From Aliidiomarina maris (GTDB lineage: Bacteria; Pseudomonadota; Gammaproteobacteria; Enterobacterales; Alteromonadaceae): DNA of 64,000 bases. A model generated the notes under the pieces. The model was not told where the DNA came from. It saw only the letters and a program-made list of their open reading frames with translations, and ran no database searches. Position 1 is the stretch's first letter. Each line of letters starts with the position of its first letter. The stretch is from positions 1-64,000 of the forward strand of contig NZ_PIPK01000012.1 of assembly GCF_003987335.1 (NCBI RefSeq), read 5' to 3'. Below, piece after piece: positions 28,210 to 36,346 of the stretch. The position numbers and the translations under genes are program-made.

Positions 28210-28407
28210 ATATATATTCTTTTCCTACTTGCCAGCCTGTTACGGCTGTGAAATGTTACTATAATGTTTGTAAAACAATGGCTTTTATCTGTGTATCTTA
28301 TATACAGTTGAGTATAACAGTGGCTGCATCATCATGCTATGTTGTTAAGAATCACTGACCGCAACCTTAAATAACAATGATACGCCTCAAGTGCGACAGC
28401 GATTAAT

Positions 28408-28446
28408 TGCTGCGTTTAAGTGCTGCGCTTAAGCACGACGCTTAAG
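28408..28446 (+). repeat. Three tandem 13-bp repeats upstream of the DUF885 gene
   Basis: TGCTGCGTTTAAG, TGCTGCGCTTAAG and CACGACGCTTAAG follow each other without gaps. The CGCTTAAG core is palindromic in CTTAAG. They lie 47-86 nt before the lipoprotein start codon, in its probable 5' UTR or promoter. The rest of 28210-28493 is AT-rich with no recognised element. Confidence 0.7.
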
Positions 28447-28493
28447 TACCCCGCAAGGACGGTGCACTGAGGCCCCAACAACCCGGAGTTTGC

Positions 28494-30410
28494 ATGCAAA
28501 AAAGTATACTTGCACTTACCATCGCTGGCCTTTTAAGCCTAACTGCTACTGCCTGTTCGGACGCAAGCGCGCCAGCCGACCAAACTAGCGAAGAACGCCA
28601 ACGTGCTGACAGTAGTCAGAGCTATTCCAGTCAGGATACGAGTGAGCAGGCCCATGCTGACCAAGTAGCTGCTGAAACTGCGCGTCTAAATCAGTGGTTT
28701 GATGAACAATTTGAAGCGCAGCTGCAAAACAGTCCATTACGCATGACCATGCTTGGCCGCAAAGATCGTTACGGTGAAATTGACGACGTATCACTGGATG
28801 CCCAACGCCAGCAGTTTGCGTGGCTTGAAAGCACAGTTGAACAGTTACAAAATGAATTTGACTACGATTTATTAGACGCCGACGCACAAATTTCATACGA
28901 CATCTGGATGTTCCAATACGAGCTTGCGCGCGAGGGCCAAGACTTTTTACAAGCAGGCTATGTGTTTGACCAGATGCGTGGCGCGCACTCGAGCCTGCCC
29001 CAGCTACTTCTTGCCTATCATGGTGTCGACAGCGAGTCAGACATGCAAGCCTATAACTCTCGCATCCGAGGTATCGGCCAAGCCATTCAAACCTTGACCG
29101 AGCAAGCGCAGTCACGTGCCGAAAATGACATCCGTCCACCGCGTTTTGCCTACCAGCACGTGCTGCGGCAGTCTCAAGCGTTAATCACCGGAGCACCGTT
29201 CGACGATGGCGATGCATCGCCTATTTATGCAGACGGGGTTAGTAAGATTGAAAGCTTGTATGACAATGATGAGATTAACGAAGAAGCTAAAAACGAGTTA
29301 ATCAGCGAGCTCGAAGCTGCGCTAGTTGAAGCATTTAAACCAGCATATCAAGGCTTAATCAGCTGGCTGGAATCTGATCTTGAAAACACCGAGCAGAATA
29401 CTGTCGGTATAAGCAGGCACGAAAACGGTAATGACTTTTACGAGTATATGCTAAAGGTCTCTACCACGACGGACCTTAGCGCCGCTGAAATTCATCAAAT
29501 AGGCTTAGACGAAGTTGCGCGTATCACTGAGGAGATGAATGAAATTCGTCAGCAAGTTGGCTTTGAGGGCGACTTACAAGCGTTTTTCGAATTCATTCGT
29601 ACGGATGAGCAATTCTTCTTCCCTAACAATGATGAAGGTGCAGAGATGTACCTTGAGCAGTCGCGCGAATATTTGGATGCCATCGCTGACCGCCTCCCTG
29701 ACTTCTTCGGCCGTTTACCTAAAGCCGACCTGGTGGTACGCCGAGTGGAGCCATTCCGTGAACAAGATGGTGCGCCACAACATTATTATCCAGGTTCGCC
29801 AGATGGCTCACGGCCTGGCGTCTATTACGCCCACTTAAGCGATATGCGTTCAATGGCTAAGAATGAGATGGAAGCGATTGCCTACCACGAGGGTAACCCG
29901 GGCCATCATATGCAAATTTCAATCGCGCAAGAGCTGGACGACGTTCCTCAGTTTCGCACTCAAGCACGCTTTACCGTGTACAGTGAAGGCTGGGCGCTGT
30001 ATTCCGAACTATTAGCGAAAGAAATGGGCGGCTACGAAGACCCCTATAGTGACTTTGGTCGTTTAGTGACCGAAATGTGGCGCGCGATTCGCTTAGTCGT
30101 TGACACCGGTTTACATGCTAAAGACTGGACCGAAGAACAAGCGGTTGCCTTCTTCCAGGAGCACTCACCTATTCCTGAGGGCGCGGTGCGCTCGGAAGTG
30201 CAGCGCTATTTGGTGATGCCAGGACAAGCAACATCTTACAAAATTGGGATGATTAAAATTCAGGAACTACGCGCTGAGGCTGAAGATGCATTAGGCGATA
30301 ATTTTGATATCCGCGGGTTCCATGACACCGTGTTAGGTGGCGGTGCGATGCCATTACCAATTTTAGAGCGTCAAGTGCGCAACTGGATAGCAACACAACA
30401 AGCGGGATAA
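28494..30410 (+). CDS. DUF885-family lipoprotein (putative metallopeptidase)
   Basis: 638 aa with a lipoprotein signal (MQKSILALTIAGLLSLTATA-C21) and a Ser/Asp/Gln-rich linker, then a DUF885 domain (about 60-635). The domain carries the HExxPGHH-type motif H465-E-G-N-P-G-H471-H472, which resembles metallopeptidase zinc sites; members of the family are annotated as putative peptidases with unknown substrate. GGAG lies five bases before the ATG. It is a single-gene unit, followed by a hairpin at 30467-30502. Outer-membrane anchoring is inferred from Ser after Cys. Confidence 0.85.
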   Translation: MQKSILALTIAGLLSLTATACSDASAPADQTSEERQRADSSQSYSSQDTSEQAHADQVAAETARLNQWFDEQFEAQLQNSPLRMTMLGRKDRYGEIDDVSLDAQRQQFAWLESTVEQLQNEFDYDLLDADAQISYDIWMFQYELAREGQDFLQAGYVFDQMRGAHSSLPQLLLAYHGVDSESDMQAYNSRIRGIGQAIQTLTEQAQSRAENDIRPPRFAYQHVLRQSQALITGAPFDDGDASPIYADGVSKIESLYDNDEINEEAKNELISELEAALVEAFKPAYQGLISWLESDLENTEQNTVGISRHENGNDFYEYMLKVSTTTDLSAAEIHQIGLDEVARITEEMNEIRQQVGFEGDLQAFFEFIRTDEQFFFPNNDEGAEMYLEQSREYLDAIADRLPDFFGRLPKADLVVRRVEPFREQDGAPQHYYPGSPDGSRPGVYYAHLSDMRSMAKNEMEAIAYHEGNPGHHMQISIAQELDDVPQFRTQARFTVYSEGWALYSELLAKEMGGYEDPYSDFGRLVTEMWRAIRLVVDTGLHAKDWTEEQAVAFFQEHSPIPEGAVRSEVQRYLVMPGQATSYKIGMIKIQELRAEAEDALGDNFDIRGFHDTVLGGGAMPLPILERQVRNWIATQQAG

Positions 30411-30466
30411 ACAATTGAACGCTTTGGAGCGATTCAAAGTATTATTTAACCAACCCACGTTCTAAA

Positions 30467-30502
30467 AACCCACCGCATGGCAATATATCCCAGCGGTGGG
30501 TT
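30467..30502 (+). terminator. Hairpin after the DUF885 gene
   Basis: Perfect 10-bp stem AACCCACCGC/GCGGTGGGTT with a 16-nt loop, 57 nt past the stop. The following sequence CTTATATG is only partly U-rich, so termination may be incomplete. Confidence 0.55.
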
Positions 30503-30535
30503 CTTATATGCAAGCTGTATGACATTTGAGGCGCT

Positions 30536-31528
30536 ATGACTTTACCTGTTTTAATTTGCGATGATTCCGCAATGGCACGCAAGCAGATGGCTCGCTCGCT
30601 GCCTGGCGATTGGGACGTTGCCATTAGTTTTGCCAGCAATGGAATTGAAGCGGTAGCTGCCGTCAAAGCAGGTCAAGGTGATATTTTATTTCTTGACCTC
30701 AACATGCCTGAAATGGACGGCTATGAAGTACTTGAAGCCATTCGCCGCGACGATTTACCAACCATGGTGATTGTGGTGTCAGGCGACATTCAGCAACCGG
30801 CTTATGAACGCGTGAAAGCACTTGGAGCCATGGATTTTATTCGTAAGCCCGCCAATGCTGAAAAAATTTCCGAAATTCTACAGCGTTACGGTGTGGTCGA
30901 AACCCCGCTTGCGCAAAGTGAAGACGAGCTGCATCGCTTTGATGGCATTCATGTGGAATTGCATGAGATGATGCAGGAAGTGGTGAATATCGCCATGGGT
31001 GAGGCGGGGTCGCGCTTAAGTCGCATGCTAGATACCTTTGTAGAATTGCCTGTGCCTAAGGTTCGCACCCTTGAATTTGCACAACTACCGCAACAGATTG
31101 CGGCGCACCGCTATGCCTCGTTAAGTGGCGTCACGGAAGGGTTTACGGGCAATCAAATTACCGGCGAAGCGATTTTATTAATCGACGAACAAAGCTTCTC
31201 GCGCTTATTTAATTTATTTAAATATGATCAAGGCTTACGCAAGGTAAGTGACTTGGAAGTGCTGATGGATTTGTCCTCAGTCATTACTGGAGCCTGCCTG
31301 CAGAATATTGCCAATCAGCTCGATTTGCAGCTTAGTTACTCACACCCGGTGATGCTTGGGCGCAAACTAAGCGCACAGCGTTTGCTCAGAGGCAATGCCA
31401 ATAAACAGCAGGTATTAGCCGTTGAAGTGAACTACGCCATACCCGAGCATGGCGTCGAATGCGATCTGATTATTGTATTTACCGAAGACTCTATCGACGA
31501 ACTGCGCAGCCGCGCAGGCTTACTATAG
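30536..31528 (+). CDS. Response regulator with CheC-type phosphatase domain
   Basis: 330 aa fusion of a receiver domain (1-118) and a CheC-like domain (about 135-325). The receiver has the acidic pair D9/D10, phospho-acceptor D54 (LDLNMPEMDG), S82 and K104. The CheC domain has one complete phosphatase signature, E148-x2-N151 with P174 (QEVVNIAMGEAGS); the second half (SSVITGACLQN) lacks the glutamate. Phosphorylation probably controls dephosphorylation of another regulator. It is 9 nt upstream of a diguanylate cyclase gene, so the two are likely an operon. Confidence 0.88.
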   Translation: MTLPVLICDDSAMARKQMARSLPGDWDVAISFASNGIEAVAAVKAGQGDILFLDLNMPEMDGYEVLEAIRRDDLPTMVIVVSGDIQQPAYERVKALGAMDFIRKPANAEKISEILQRYGVVETPLAQSEDELHRFDGIHVELHEMMQEVVNIAMGEAGSRLSRMLDTFVELPVPKVRTLEFAQLPQQIAAHRYASLSGVTEGFTGNQITGEAILLIDEQSFSRLFNLFKYDQGLRKVSDLEVLMDLSSVITGACLQNIANQLDLQLSYSHPVMLGRKLSAQRLLRGNANKQQVLAVEVNYAIPEHGVECDLIIVFTEDSIDELRSRAGLL

Positions 31529-31537
31529 GAATGTTTT

Positions 31538-32500
31538 GTGGCTACTGAGAACCCTACCCAATCGCATAGCATGCACTGGATGGCGCAAATGCTTCAAACC
31601 ATTGAAGTCGGCCTGATAGTGCTAAATAAAGCGGGCAAGATTGAGCTTTGGAATAGCTTTATGGAAAACCATAGTGGTGTTCGTGTCGCTACGGCGCGCC
31701 AGCGCAATCTATTTGAATTATTTCCAGAGCTGCCAAAAGCTTGGCTGGAACGCAAAATTCGTGCGGTGTTCGAATTAAAAAGCCGCGCATACTCTACCTG
31801 GGAACAGCGCCCACATATTTTTAAATTCAAAAGTGTGCGCCCACTTACCAGCCAAGCACCGTGGATGTTTCAAAACTTAACCCTGACACCGTTAATCGGT
31901 ACCGACGGTGAGGTGTCGCATGTCTGTATTTTAGTGTACGACGTAACGGACATCGTGACGTCACGGATGAGCTTAGAGCGCGCCAACCACCGCCTTGAGG
32001 AGCTTAGCCAAACTGACCGTTTGACTGACTTGTTTAACCGCGGTCACTGGGAAGAGTGTTTAGCCTCCGAGTTTTCACGCCTGCAACGCTACACCGGGCA
32101 TGCGTCACTAATAATGCTTGATATTGATTACTTTAAGAAAATTAATGACACCCACGGGCACCATGTGGGTGATCTGGTGCTGCAGTGGATGGCTGATATT
32201 CTGAGGTTAAGCTTACGCGAAACCGATTTGCCAGGGCGCTACGGCGGCGAGGAATTTGCCATTTTGTTACCCCACACCGAGCTCGACGACGCTCGTCAGT
32301 TGGCTGAACGCTTGCGTGAGTCCATCGCAAAAGCACCTTTCCAACACGAAGACATTGATTTTTTCATTACGGTGAGTTTAGGGGTGGCGAGTTTTTCGTC
32401 ACAATTCAAAACCCATACGCAATGGTTAGAGGCTGCGGATCAAGCGCTGTATGCCTCTAAGCACGGGGGACGAAACCGAGTAAGTACTGCCGATGCTTAA
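31538..32500 (+). CDS. PAS-GGDEF diguanylate cyclase
   Basis: 320 aa cytoplasmic protein: a PAS domain (about 15-140; LNKAGKIELWNSFMENHSG) and a GGDEF domain (about 155-318) with an active GGEEF at 236-240 and an inhibitory I-site RETD at 227-230, five residues before it. It should make c-di-GMP under product inhibition. The start is a GTG with AGGA seven bases upstream, 9 nt after the REC-CheC gene. No membrane segment is present, so the PAS domain senses a cytoplasmic cue or interacts with its neighbour. Confidence 0.92.
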   Translation: MATENPTQSHSMHWMAQMLQTIEVGLIVLNKAGKIELWNSFMENHSGVRVATARQRNLFELFPELPKAWLERKIRAVFELKSRAYSTWEQRPHIFKFKSVRPLTSQAPWMFQNLTLTPLIGTDGEVSHVCILVYDVTDIVTSRMSLERANHRLEELSQTDRLTDLFNRGHWEECLASEFSRLQRYTGHASLIMLDIDYFKKINDTHGHHVGDLVLQWMADILRLSLRETDLPGRYGGEEFAILLPHTELDDARQLAERLRESIAKAPFQHEDIDFFITVSLGVASFSSQFKTHTQWLEAADQALYASKHGGRNRVSTADA

Positions 32501-32612
32501 TACGGGCACTTGATAATTTAGGGCGTGAAGTCGTAAAGAATACGTAAACGACGCTGCAAGCTAAACCTCCATGACTAGGGTTTAAGTGAATTTGACACAG
32601 GAGGAACAAGTT

Positions 32613-33239
32613 ATGTTACGTACTTTCGGAACTACAACGTTAGCCGCCCTGATCGCAGCAACTTTCTCAGCTGGGGCGATGGCTCAGCAAGAGCAGCGCA
32701 CTCAAACTCAGCAACAGCAACAGCAACAGCAGCAAGAGCGCATGGGTGAGCAGCGCGGTGACGAACAACGTCGCTATGAAAAAGGTAGTAAGCACGACGA
32801 CAAAACTATTGTCGAAGTACTGAATGAAAAAGACCGTTTTTCTAAGTTCAGCGAAGCCCTAGAGCAGGCTGACATGAAAGACAAATTGAATGATAGTGAT
32901 TCGTACACGGTATTCGCACCCACTAATGAAGCTTTCGAGCGCCTACCACAAGGCACTTGGGAGCAGTGGATGGAAGATGATAACCGTGACCAATTACGCG
33001 AAATCCTCAGCTACCACATCGTAGAAGAGCGCGTTAGCGTGGACGATATTGGCGAAGCACGTGAAGAACATGCGTCCATGCAAGGCGAGCAACTTCGGGT
33101 CGCCAATGCGTTTGGAAGCTTCACGGTGAATACTGCAAGTGTGACCCACGCAGACATTGAAACGGAAAATGGCTATATTCACGCGATTGACACCGTGCTA
33201 ATGGATGCTAGCCGCACCGGGCGCCAAGCCGCAGAATAG
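32613..33239 (+). CDS. Secreted fasciclin (FAS1) domain protein with poly-Gln linker
   Basis: 208 aa from the ATG at 32613, supported by GGAGG eight bases upstream. The Sec signal peptide (MLRTFGTTTLAALIAATFSA, cleavage after AMA at 24) is followed by nine consecutive glutamines (33-41) and a single FAS1 domain (about 65-200) with TVFAPTNEAFERLP and the YH motif in LSYHIVEERV. FAS1 proteins act in adhesion at the cell surface or matrix; the exact role is unknown. A strong terminator follows. The sequence is related to the next gene, suggesting duplication. Confidence 0.9.
   Translation: MLRTFGTTTLAALIAATFSAGAMAQQEQRTQTQQQQQQQQQERMGEQRGDEQRRYEKGSKHDDKTIVEVLNEKDRFSKFSEALEQADMKDKLNDSDSYTVFAPTNEAFERLPQGTWEQWMEDDNRDQLREILSYHIVEERVSVDDIGEAREEHASMQGEQLRVANAFGSFTVNTASVTHADIETENGYIHAIDTVLMDASRTGRQAAE
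32709..32735 (+). repeat. CAG/CAA simple repeat encoding poly-Gln
   Basis: Nine consecutive glutamine codons, arranged as three CAGCAA units followed by CAG-CAG-CAA, lie between the signal peptide and the FAS1 domain. Length may vary by slippage without changing frame only in steps of three. Confidence 0.9.
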
Positions 33240-33271
33240 TGACTTAACCACTTAATCAGTCTTGATGATAC

Positions 33272-33299
33272 AAAAGCGATGCCTTGGGCATCGCTTTTT
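33272..33299 (+). terminator. Terminator after the first FAS1 gene
   Basis: Perfect 12-bp stem AAAAGCGATGCC/GGCATCGCTTTT with a 3-nt loop, ending in T5. It separates the two FAS1 genes into different transcription units. Confidence 0.9.
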
Positions 33300-33328
33300 C
33301 TTTATCTCCATTTCCTTCAATTTATTTT

Positions 33329-33360
33329 GTTAAACACATCTCGTTAAACACATTTTGTTA
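33329..33360 (+). repeat. Short 14-bp-period repeat upstream of the second FAS1 gene
   Basis: GTTAAACACATCTC, GTTAAACACATTTT and a partial GTTA(AAG) begin at 33329, 33343 and 33357. They lie about 110 nt before the assigned start of the second FAS1 gene, in a region that should hold its promoter. Confidence 0.6.
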
Positions 33361-33466
33361 AAGAAGGTAAAGTTCATCTAAACACGCTTGCTGCGTATCA
33401 AAAACTTGCCCATGGTTAAAGACACAGTCACGTGAAGAGCTCGCCGAGCAGCAAGCGCAAGAAGCT

Positions 33467-33958
33467 ATGGATGAGAATCAACCAACGGATTTCTCTGGTT
33501 ATACCTTAGCCCAAGCACTTGCAGAGCAACCCTATTTCGGTCAATTCCATCAGGCTCTTGAGCAAACAGGGCTGCTAGAGGAGCTTGACCCAGAGCAGTC
33601 GTACACCGTGTTCGCCCCTTTTGATGAAGCGTTCTCGCGTGTTCCAAGCGATGTACTCGAAGCATGGCAAGCTGGAGACGATGAAGAAGGCTACCGTGAG
33701 TTTATCGGTTATCACATTGTGGAAGGCGAGTACGACACCAATGCGTTATCTGATGACGCACAGGAAGTCACCACATTAAATGGCGAGACTGTTAGCTTGC
33801 GTACATTGTATGGCGCGATCATGGTCGAGCACGTCAGCGTTAATATGCCGGATATCCAAACCGCACAAGGCTACGTGCACGGTGTCGATGCAGTCATTGC
33901 ATCAGTCACATCAAGCTCGGACGACGATAGCGAAGAAATCGCCCAACGTGACGAGTAA
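33467..33958 (+). CDS. Fasciclin (FAS1) domain protein, possibly 5'-truncated
   Basis: 163 aa FAS1 protein (TVFAPFDEAFSRVPSDV, YH motif in IGYHIVEGEY), similar to the gene at 32613. It lacks a signal peptide, unusual for this family. The same frame stays open 96 nt upstream (stop at 33368) and reads like coding sequence (REELAEQQAQEA), but has no start codon; an ATG at 33412 in another frame meets it if one base near 33433 is dropped. So the 5' end may be frameshifted or the gene decayed. No good Shine-Dalgarno precedes the assigned ATG. Product as drawn is uncertain. Confidence 0.6.
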   Translation: MDENQPTDFSGYTLAQALAEQPYFGQFHQALEQTGLLEELDPEQSYTVFAPFDEAFSRVPSDVLEAWQAGDDEEGYREFIGYHIVEGEYDTNALSDDAQEVTTLNGETVSLRTLYGAIMVEHVSVNMPDIQTAQGYVHGVDAVIASVTSSSDDDSEEIAQRDE

Positions 33959-33975
33959 CAACACTTCGCGGTAAC

Positions 33976-34638
33976 TTAGACGCTGGCTTGGGGCCACGGA
34001 AGGTCCCATGGCTGGTTAAGTTTCGCGGTTAGTTCATCGTTGAGTGGGTAAAAGTCACTGTCAGGCAGCAGTAAATAGCTTAACTTTTCCCCTCGCCAGG
34101 TAAAACCGAGCGCAAGCGCATGCAACATCAGCCGCTGCGCAGGCTTTCCTTTGTAACGACTATCGCCAAGAATTGGCACACCAATACTTTTCAGCGCCAC
34201 CCTTATCTGATGGGTGCGCCCCGTTAGAGGCTTTAGCACATATAGACGTGTGCCCTGCCCGGTGCCAAAACTAAAAAACCAAGTCTTGGCCGGCGCTTGC
34301 TGTGACTTCGTAAGGCGCCAACTTCCACCCCTTGCCTTTTCCATATCGCCTTGAATCGCACCTTGCTTCTTGGCTGGCTTATTACCTGCCACTGCAACAT
34401 AGAACTTGTCTATCTCGCGCTGCTCGAACAAGCGCCCAAAAATAGCCGCCGCCTCAGCGTGCCGCGCCAGAATCACTAACCCGCTGGTGTCTTTATCTAA
34501 CCGATGCACAGGAAATAACTTCTCACCCACCAATGCTTCCACTTGAGTGACCAACCCAATGGCCTCGCCTTCTTGGTGCATATTTGTTCCTGATGGCTTA
34601 GCAATCAGGTAAAAATCCGGGTGAGTGATATAAATCAT
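33976..34638 (-). CDS. RluA-family pseudouridine synthase
   Basis: 220 aa RNA pseudouridine synthase. The catalytic motif HRLDKDTSG has its aspartate at D48, followed by GLVILARHAEAAAIFGRLFE and the RluA-family motif LKPLTGRTHQIRVALKSIGV and ILGDSRYKG. There is no S4 domain, and the protein is shorter than RluC/RluD, resembling the small RluA-like group (TIGR01621 type). The target uridine is not known. It converges with the second FAS1 gene and is divergent from the GST gene. Confidence 0.92.
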   Translation of the reverse strand: MIYITHPDFYLIAKPSGTNMHQEGEAIGLVTQVEALVGEKLFPVHRLDKDTSGLVILARHAEAAAIFGRLFEQREIDKFYVAVAGNKPAKKQGAIQGDMEKARGGSWRLTKSQQAPAKTWFFSFGTGQGTRLYVLKPLTGRTHQIRVALKSIGVPILGDSRYKGKPAQRLMLHALALGFTWRGEKLSYLLLPDSDFYPLNDELTAKLNQPWDLPWPQASV

Positions 34639-34792
34639 AGTGGGTGTAATCGCCGTTCAGTTGTTGCGCTGCGGGTTTTCGCGTGTCAGTTTGGCACATA
34701 GTAACATGGTACATGCTGCCTGCACCTTGCCTAGCGACATAGTTAGTAGCATGATTCAATACAATAGATTGGCTAACAATTAGTGAGGGCTT

Positions 34793-35410
34793 ATGCTGCT
34801 GTATGAAATGGCGATTGCGCCAAACCCGCGTCGCGTGCGCATGTTCCTGGCCGAAAAATCCCTGCTTGATAAGGTAACGCGAGTCGAATTAGATTTGGCT
34901 AAAGGTGAACATCGTACACCCGAGTTTGCTCAAAAGAATCCGTTTTACCGCGTGCCTGTACTGGAACTTGATAACGGCAGCTGTATTGCGGAAACCAATG
35001 CAATTTGCCGCTACATGGAAGACACCTTTACTCAAGCTCCCAATTTAATGGGCAACGATGCGCAAGAAAAGGCGCTAGTTGAACAATGGCTACGCTGGAT
35101 AGACTTTGAGTTTATGGTGCCGCTGGGCGCGTGCTTTCAACATTGCAGTGGTTACTTCAAAGCCCATATGAACACCTTTCCAGACTTTGGCAAAGACTGC
35201 GCCAGCAAGGTCTGGGCGTTTTTTGATTTTCTCGATAACCACTTAGAGCAGCACGAATTTATCTGTGCCGACCGTTTCACAATTGCTGATATCAACGCCT
35301 ACGTGACCGTGCAGTTTGCCAAAGTGGTCGATATTCGCATCCAACCGCGACATGCCCACTTGAAAGCATGGCATGATCGCATCAATAGCCGAGCAAGCGC
35401 GAAGGCGTAA
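34793..35410 (+). CDS. Glutathione S-transferase family protein
   Basis: 205 aa two-domain GST: N-terminal thioredoxin fold (1-80; EMAIAPNPRRVRMFLAEKSL, FYRVPVLELDNGSCIAETNA with the cis-proline V-P and the E-T/S glutathione contact) and a helical C-terminal domain (about 90-200, DRFTIADINAYVTV with the conserved N-capping box). The substrate is unknown. The gene stands alone, divergent from the pseudouridine synthase gene; the tRNA-Leu gene lies about 60 nt beyond on the other strand. Confidence 0.9.
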   Translation: MLLYEMAIAPNPRRVRMFLAEKSLLDKVTRVELDLAKGEHRTPEFAQKNPFYRVPVLELDNGSCIAETNAICRYMEDTFTQAPNLMGNDAQEKALVEQWLRWIDFEFMVPLGACFQHCSGYFKAHMNTFPDFGKDCASKVWAFFDFLDNHLEQHEFICADRFTIADINAYVTVQFAKVVDIRIQPRHAHLKAWHDRINSRASAKA

Positions 35411-35432
35411 ATATAATGTTTGAGAAAGTTTA

Positions 35433-35470
35433 TTGAGAGTCGTTGAGAGTCGTTGAGAGTCGTTGAGATG
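35433..35470 (-). repeat. 10-bp tandem repeat downstream of tRNA-Leu
   Basis: TTGAGAGTCG occurs three times head to tail (35433-35462), followed by a partial copy TTGAGA. It begins just after the tRNA 3' end on the minus strand, where it would be in the trailer of the tRNA transcript. No terminator hairpin was found there. Confidence 0.85.
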
Positions 35471-35471
35471 A

Positions 35472-35558
35472 TGGTGCCTGGGGACGGACTCGAACCGTCA
35501 CGGGTTTAACCCCGGCGGATTTTGAATCCGCTGCGTCTACCAATTTCGCCACCCAGGC
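35472..35558 (-). tRNA. tRNA-Leu (anticodon CAA)
   Basis: 87 nt with encoded CCA. On the minus strand the acceptor stem GCCTGGG pairs with CCCAGGC, the D arm reads GGTAGACGC, the anticodon stem GGATT-CAA-AATCC gives anticodon CAA, a long variable arm (typical of class II tRNA) follows, and the T arm GACGG-TTCGAGT-CCGTC is intact. It reads UUG codons. A promoter lies about 60 nt upstream. Confidence 0.95.
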
Positions 35559-35617
35559 AATGTTTCAGGTTGAAACTTAGGAGGCTACTTGAAGGTTTTG
35601 CCCCTCAAGCGGTTTGC

Positions 35618-35645
35618 ATTATACATTTCACTTTTATTGAAGCAA
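35618..35645 (-). promoter_or_regulatory. tRNA-Leu promoter
   Basis: On the minus strand TTGCTT (35645-35640) and perfect TATAAT (35623-35618) are 16 bp apart, about 60 nt before the mature tRNA 5' end. Confidence 0.65.
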
Positions 35646-35782
35646 GCACAAAATGATAAATTCAGTGCGTATGCTTAAGCTTTAAGCAACTTAGTTGGTT
35701 TTGGCACTGTGTGCGCCGCTGGGCTGGAAATTCCATGCTAAGATGCGCATCTATTCCATCATGGTTTGATAAGAGTATGAAT

Positions 35783-36322
35783 ATGGCCACCACACCATCA
35801 CCTAACACTGGCACCCAGCCCAGTGCGCCCTATGACTTCGCAAACTTTCCGCGTGCAGGCTTTTTTCGCCGCATCGGCGCTATTGTCTACGACTCGTTAG
35901 TTGTCGTCGCGGTACTCATGTTTGCAGCGGGTATCGCCTTAGCTTTGGTAGCGGGTTTAAACGCAATCGGATTGCTGACTTTGGCTGAGGGCGCTGACCA
36001 TGCCTCTGTACTTGAGAATAATTGGCTGTATCGCATTTACCTGATTGCGGTTTTGCTGTGGTTTTATGGTGGGTTTTGGGTGCGCGGTGGTCAAACCTTG
36101 GGGATGCGCGCCTGGCGCCTTAGAGTACAAAACCACGACGGCTCTACCCTGTCCTGGCGTCAAGCCAGCATCCGCTTTCTCACCGCAGTACTTGGGCTTA
36201 GCAACCTTGGTGTGCTGTTCAGTCGCGATAACCTGGCATGGCAAGACCGCGCCGCAAAGTGCGAAGTGGTGCTGTTAAGTGTTGAAGCGAATCGCTCGAT
36301 TACCTGGAAAAAGCGCAAATAA
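35783..36322 (+). CDS. RDD-family membrane protein
   Basis: 179 aa from the ATG at 35783, where AAGAG lies seven bases upstream; the open frame extends further back but without a binding site. A Thr/Pro-rich N-terminus leads to the RDD motif (FPRAGFFRRIGAIVYDSLVV, R-x-x-A/D-x-x-x-D) and three to four membrane helices (about 36-56, 90-108), with GQTLGMRAWRLRV typical of the family. The function is generally unknown; some members are proposed ion transporters. It converges with lptG. Confidence 0.88.
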   Translation: MATTPSPNTGTQPSAPYDFANFPRAGFFRRIGAIVYDSLVVVAVLMFAAGIALALVAGLNAIGLLTLAEGADHASVLENNWLYRIYLIAVLLWFYGGFWVRGGQTLGMRAWRLRVQNHDGSTLSWRQASIRFLTAVLGLSNLGVLFSRDNLAWQDRAAKCEVVLLSVEANRSITWKKRK

Positions 36323-36339
36323 GCCAGCCTATTTGCGCT
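36308..36339 (-). terminator. Terminator after lptG
   Basis: Perfect stem AGCGCAAATA/TATTTGCGCT (36312-36321 with 36330-36339) with an 8-nt loop; on the minus strand it ends in TTTTT. It overlaps the stop codon of the RDD gene and sits just past the lptG stop. Confidence 0.75.
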
Positions 36340-36346
36340 AAATGGG

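Noticed and set aside
28585-29139. 184-aa frame antisense to the DUF885 gene
   Set aside because: His/Arg/Cys-rich shadow of the real coding strand, with no start signals.
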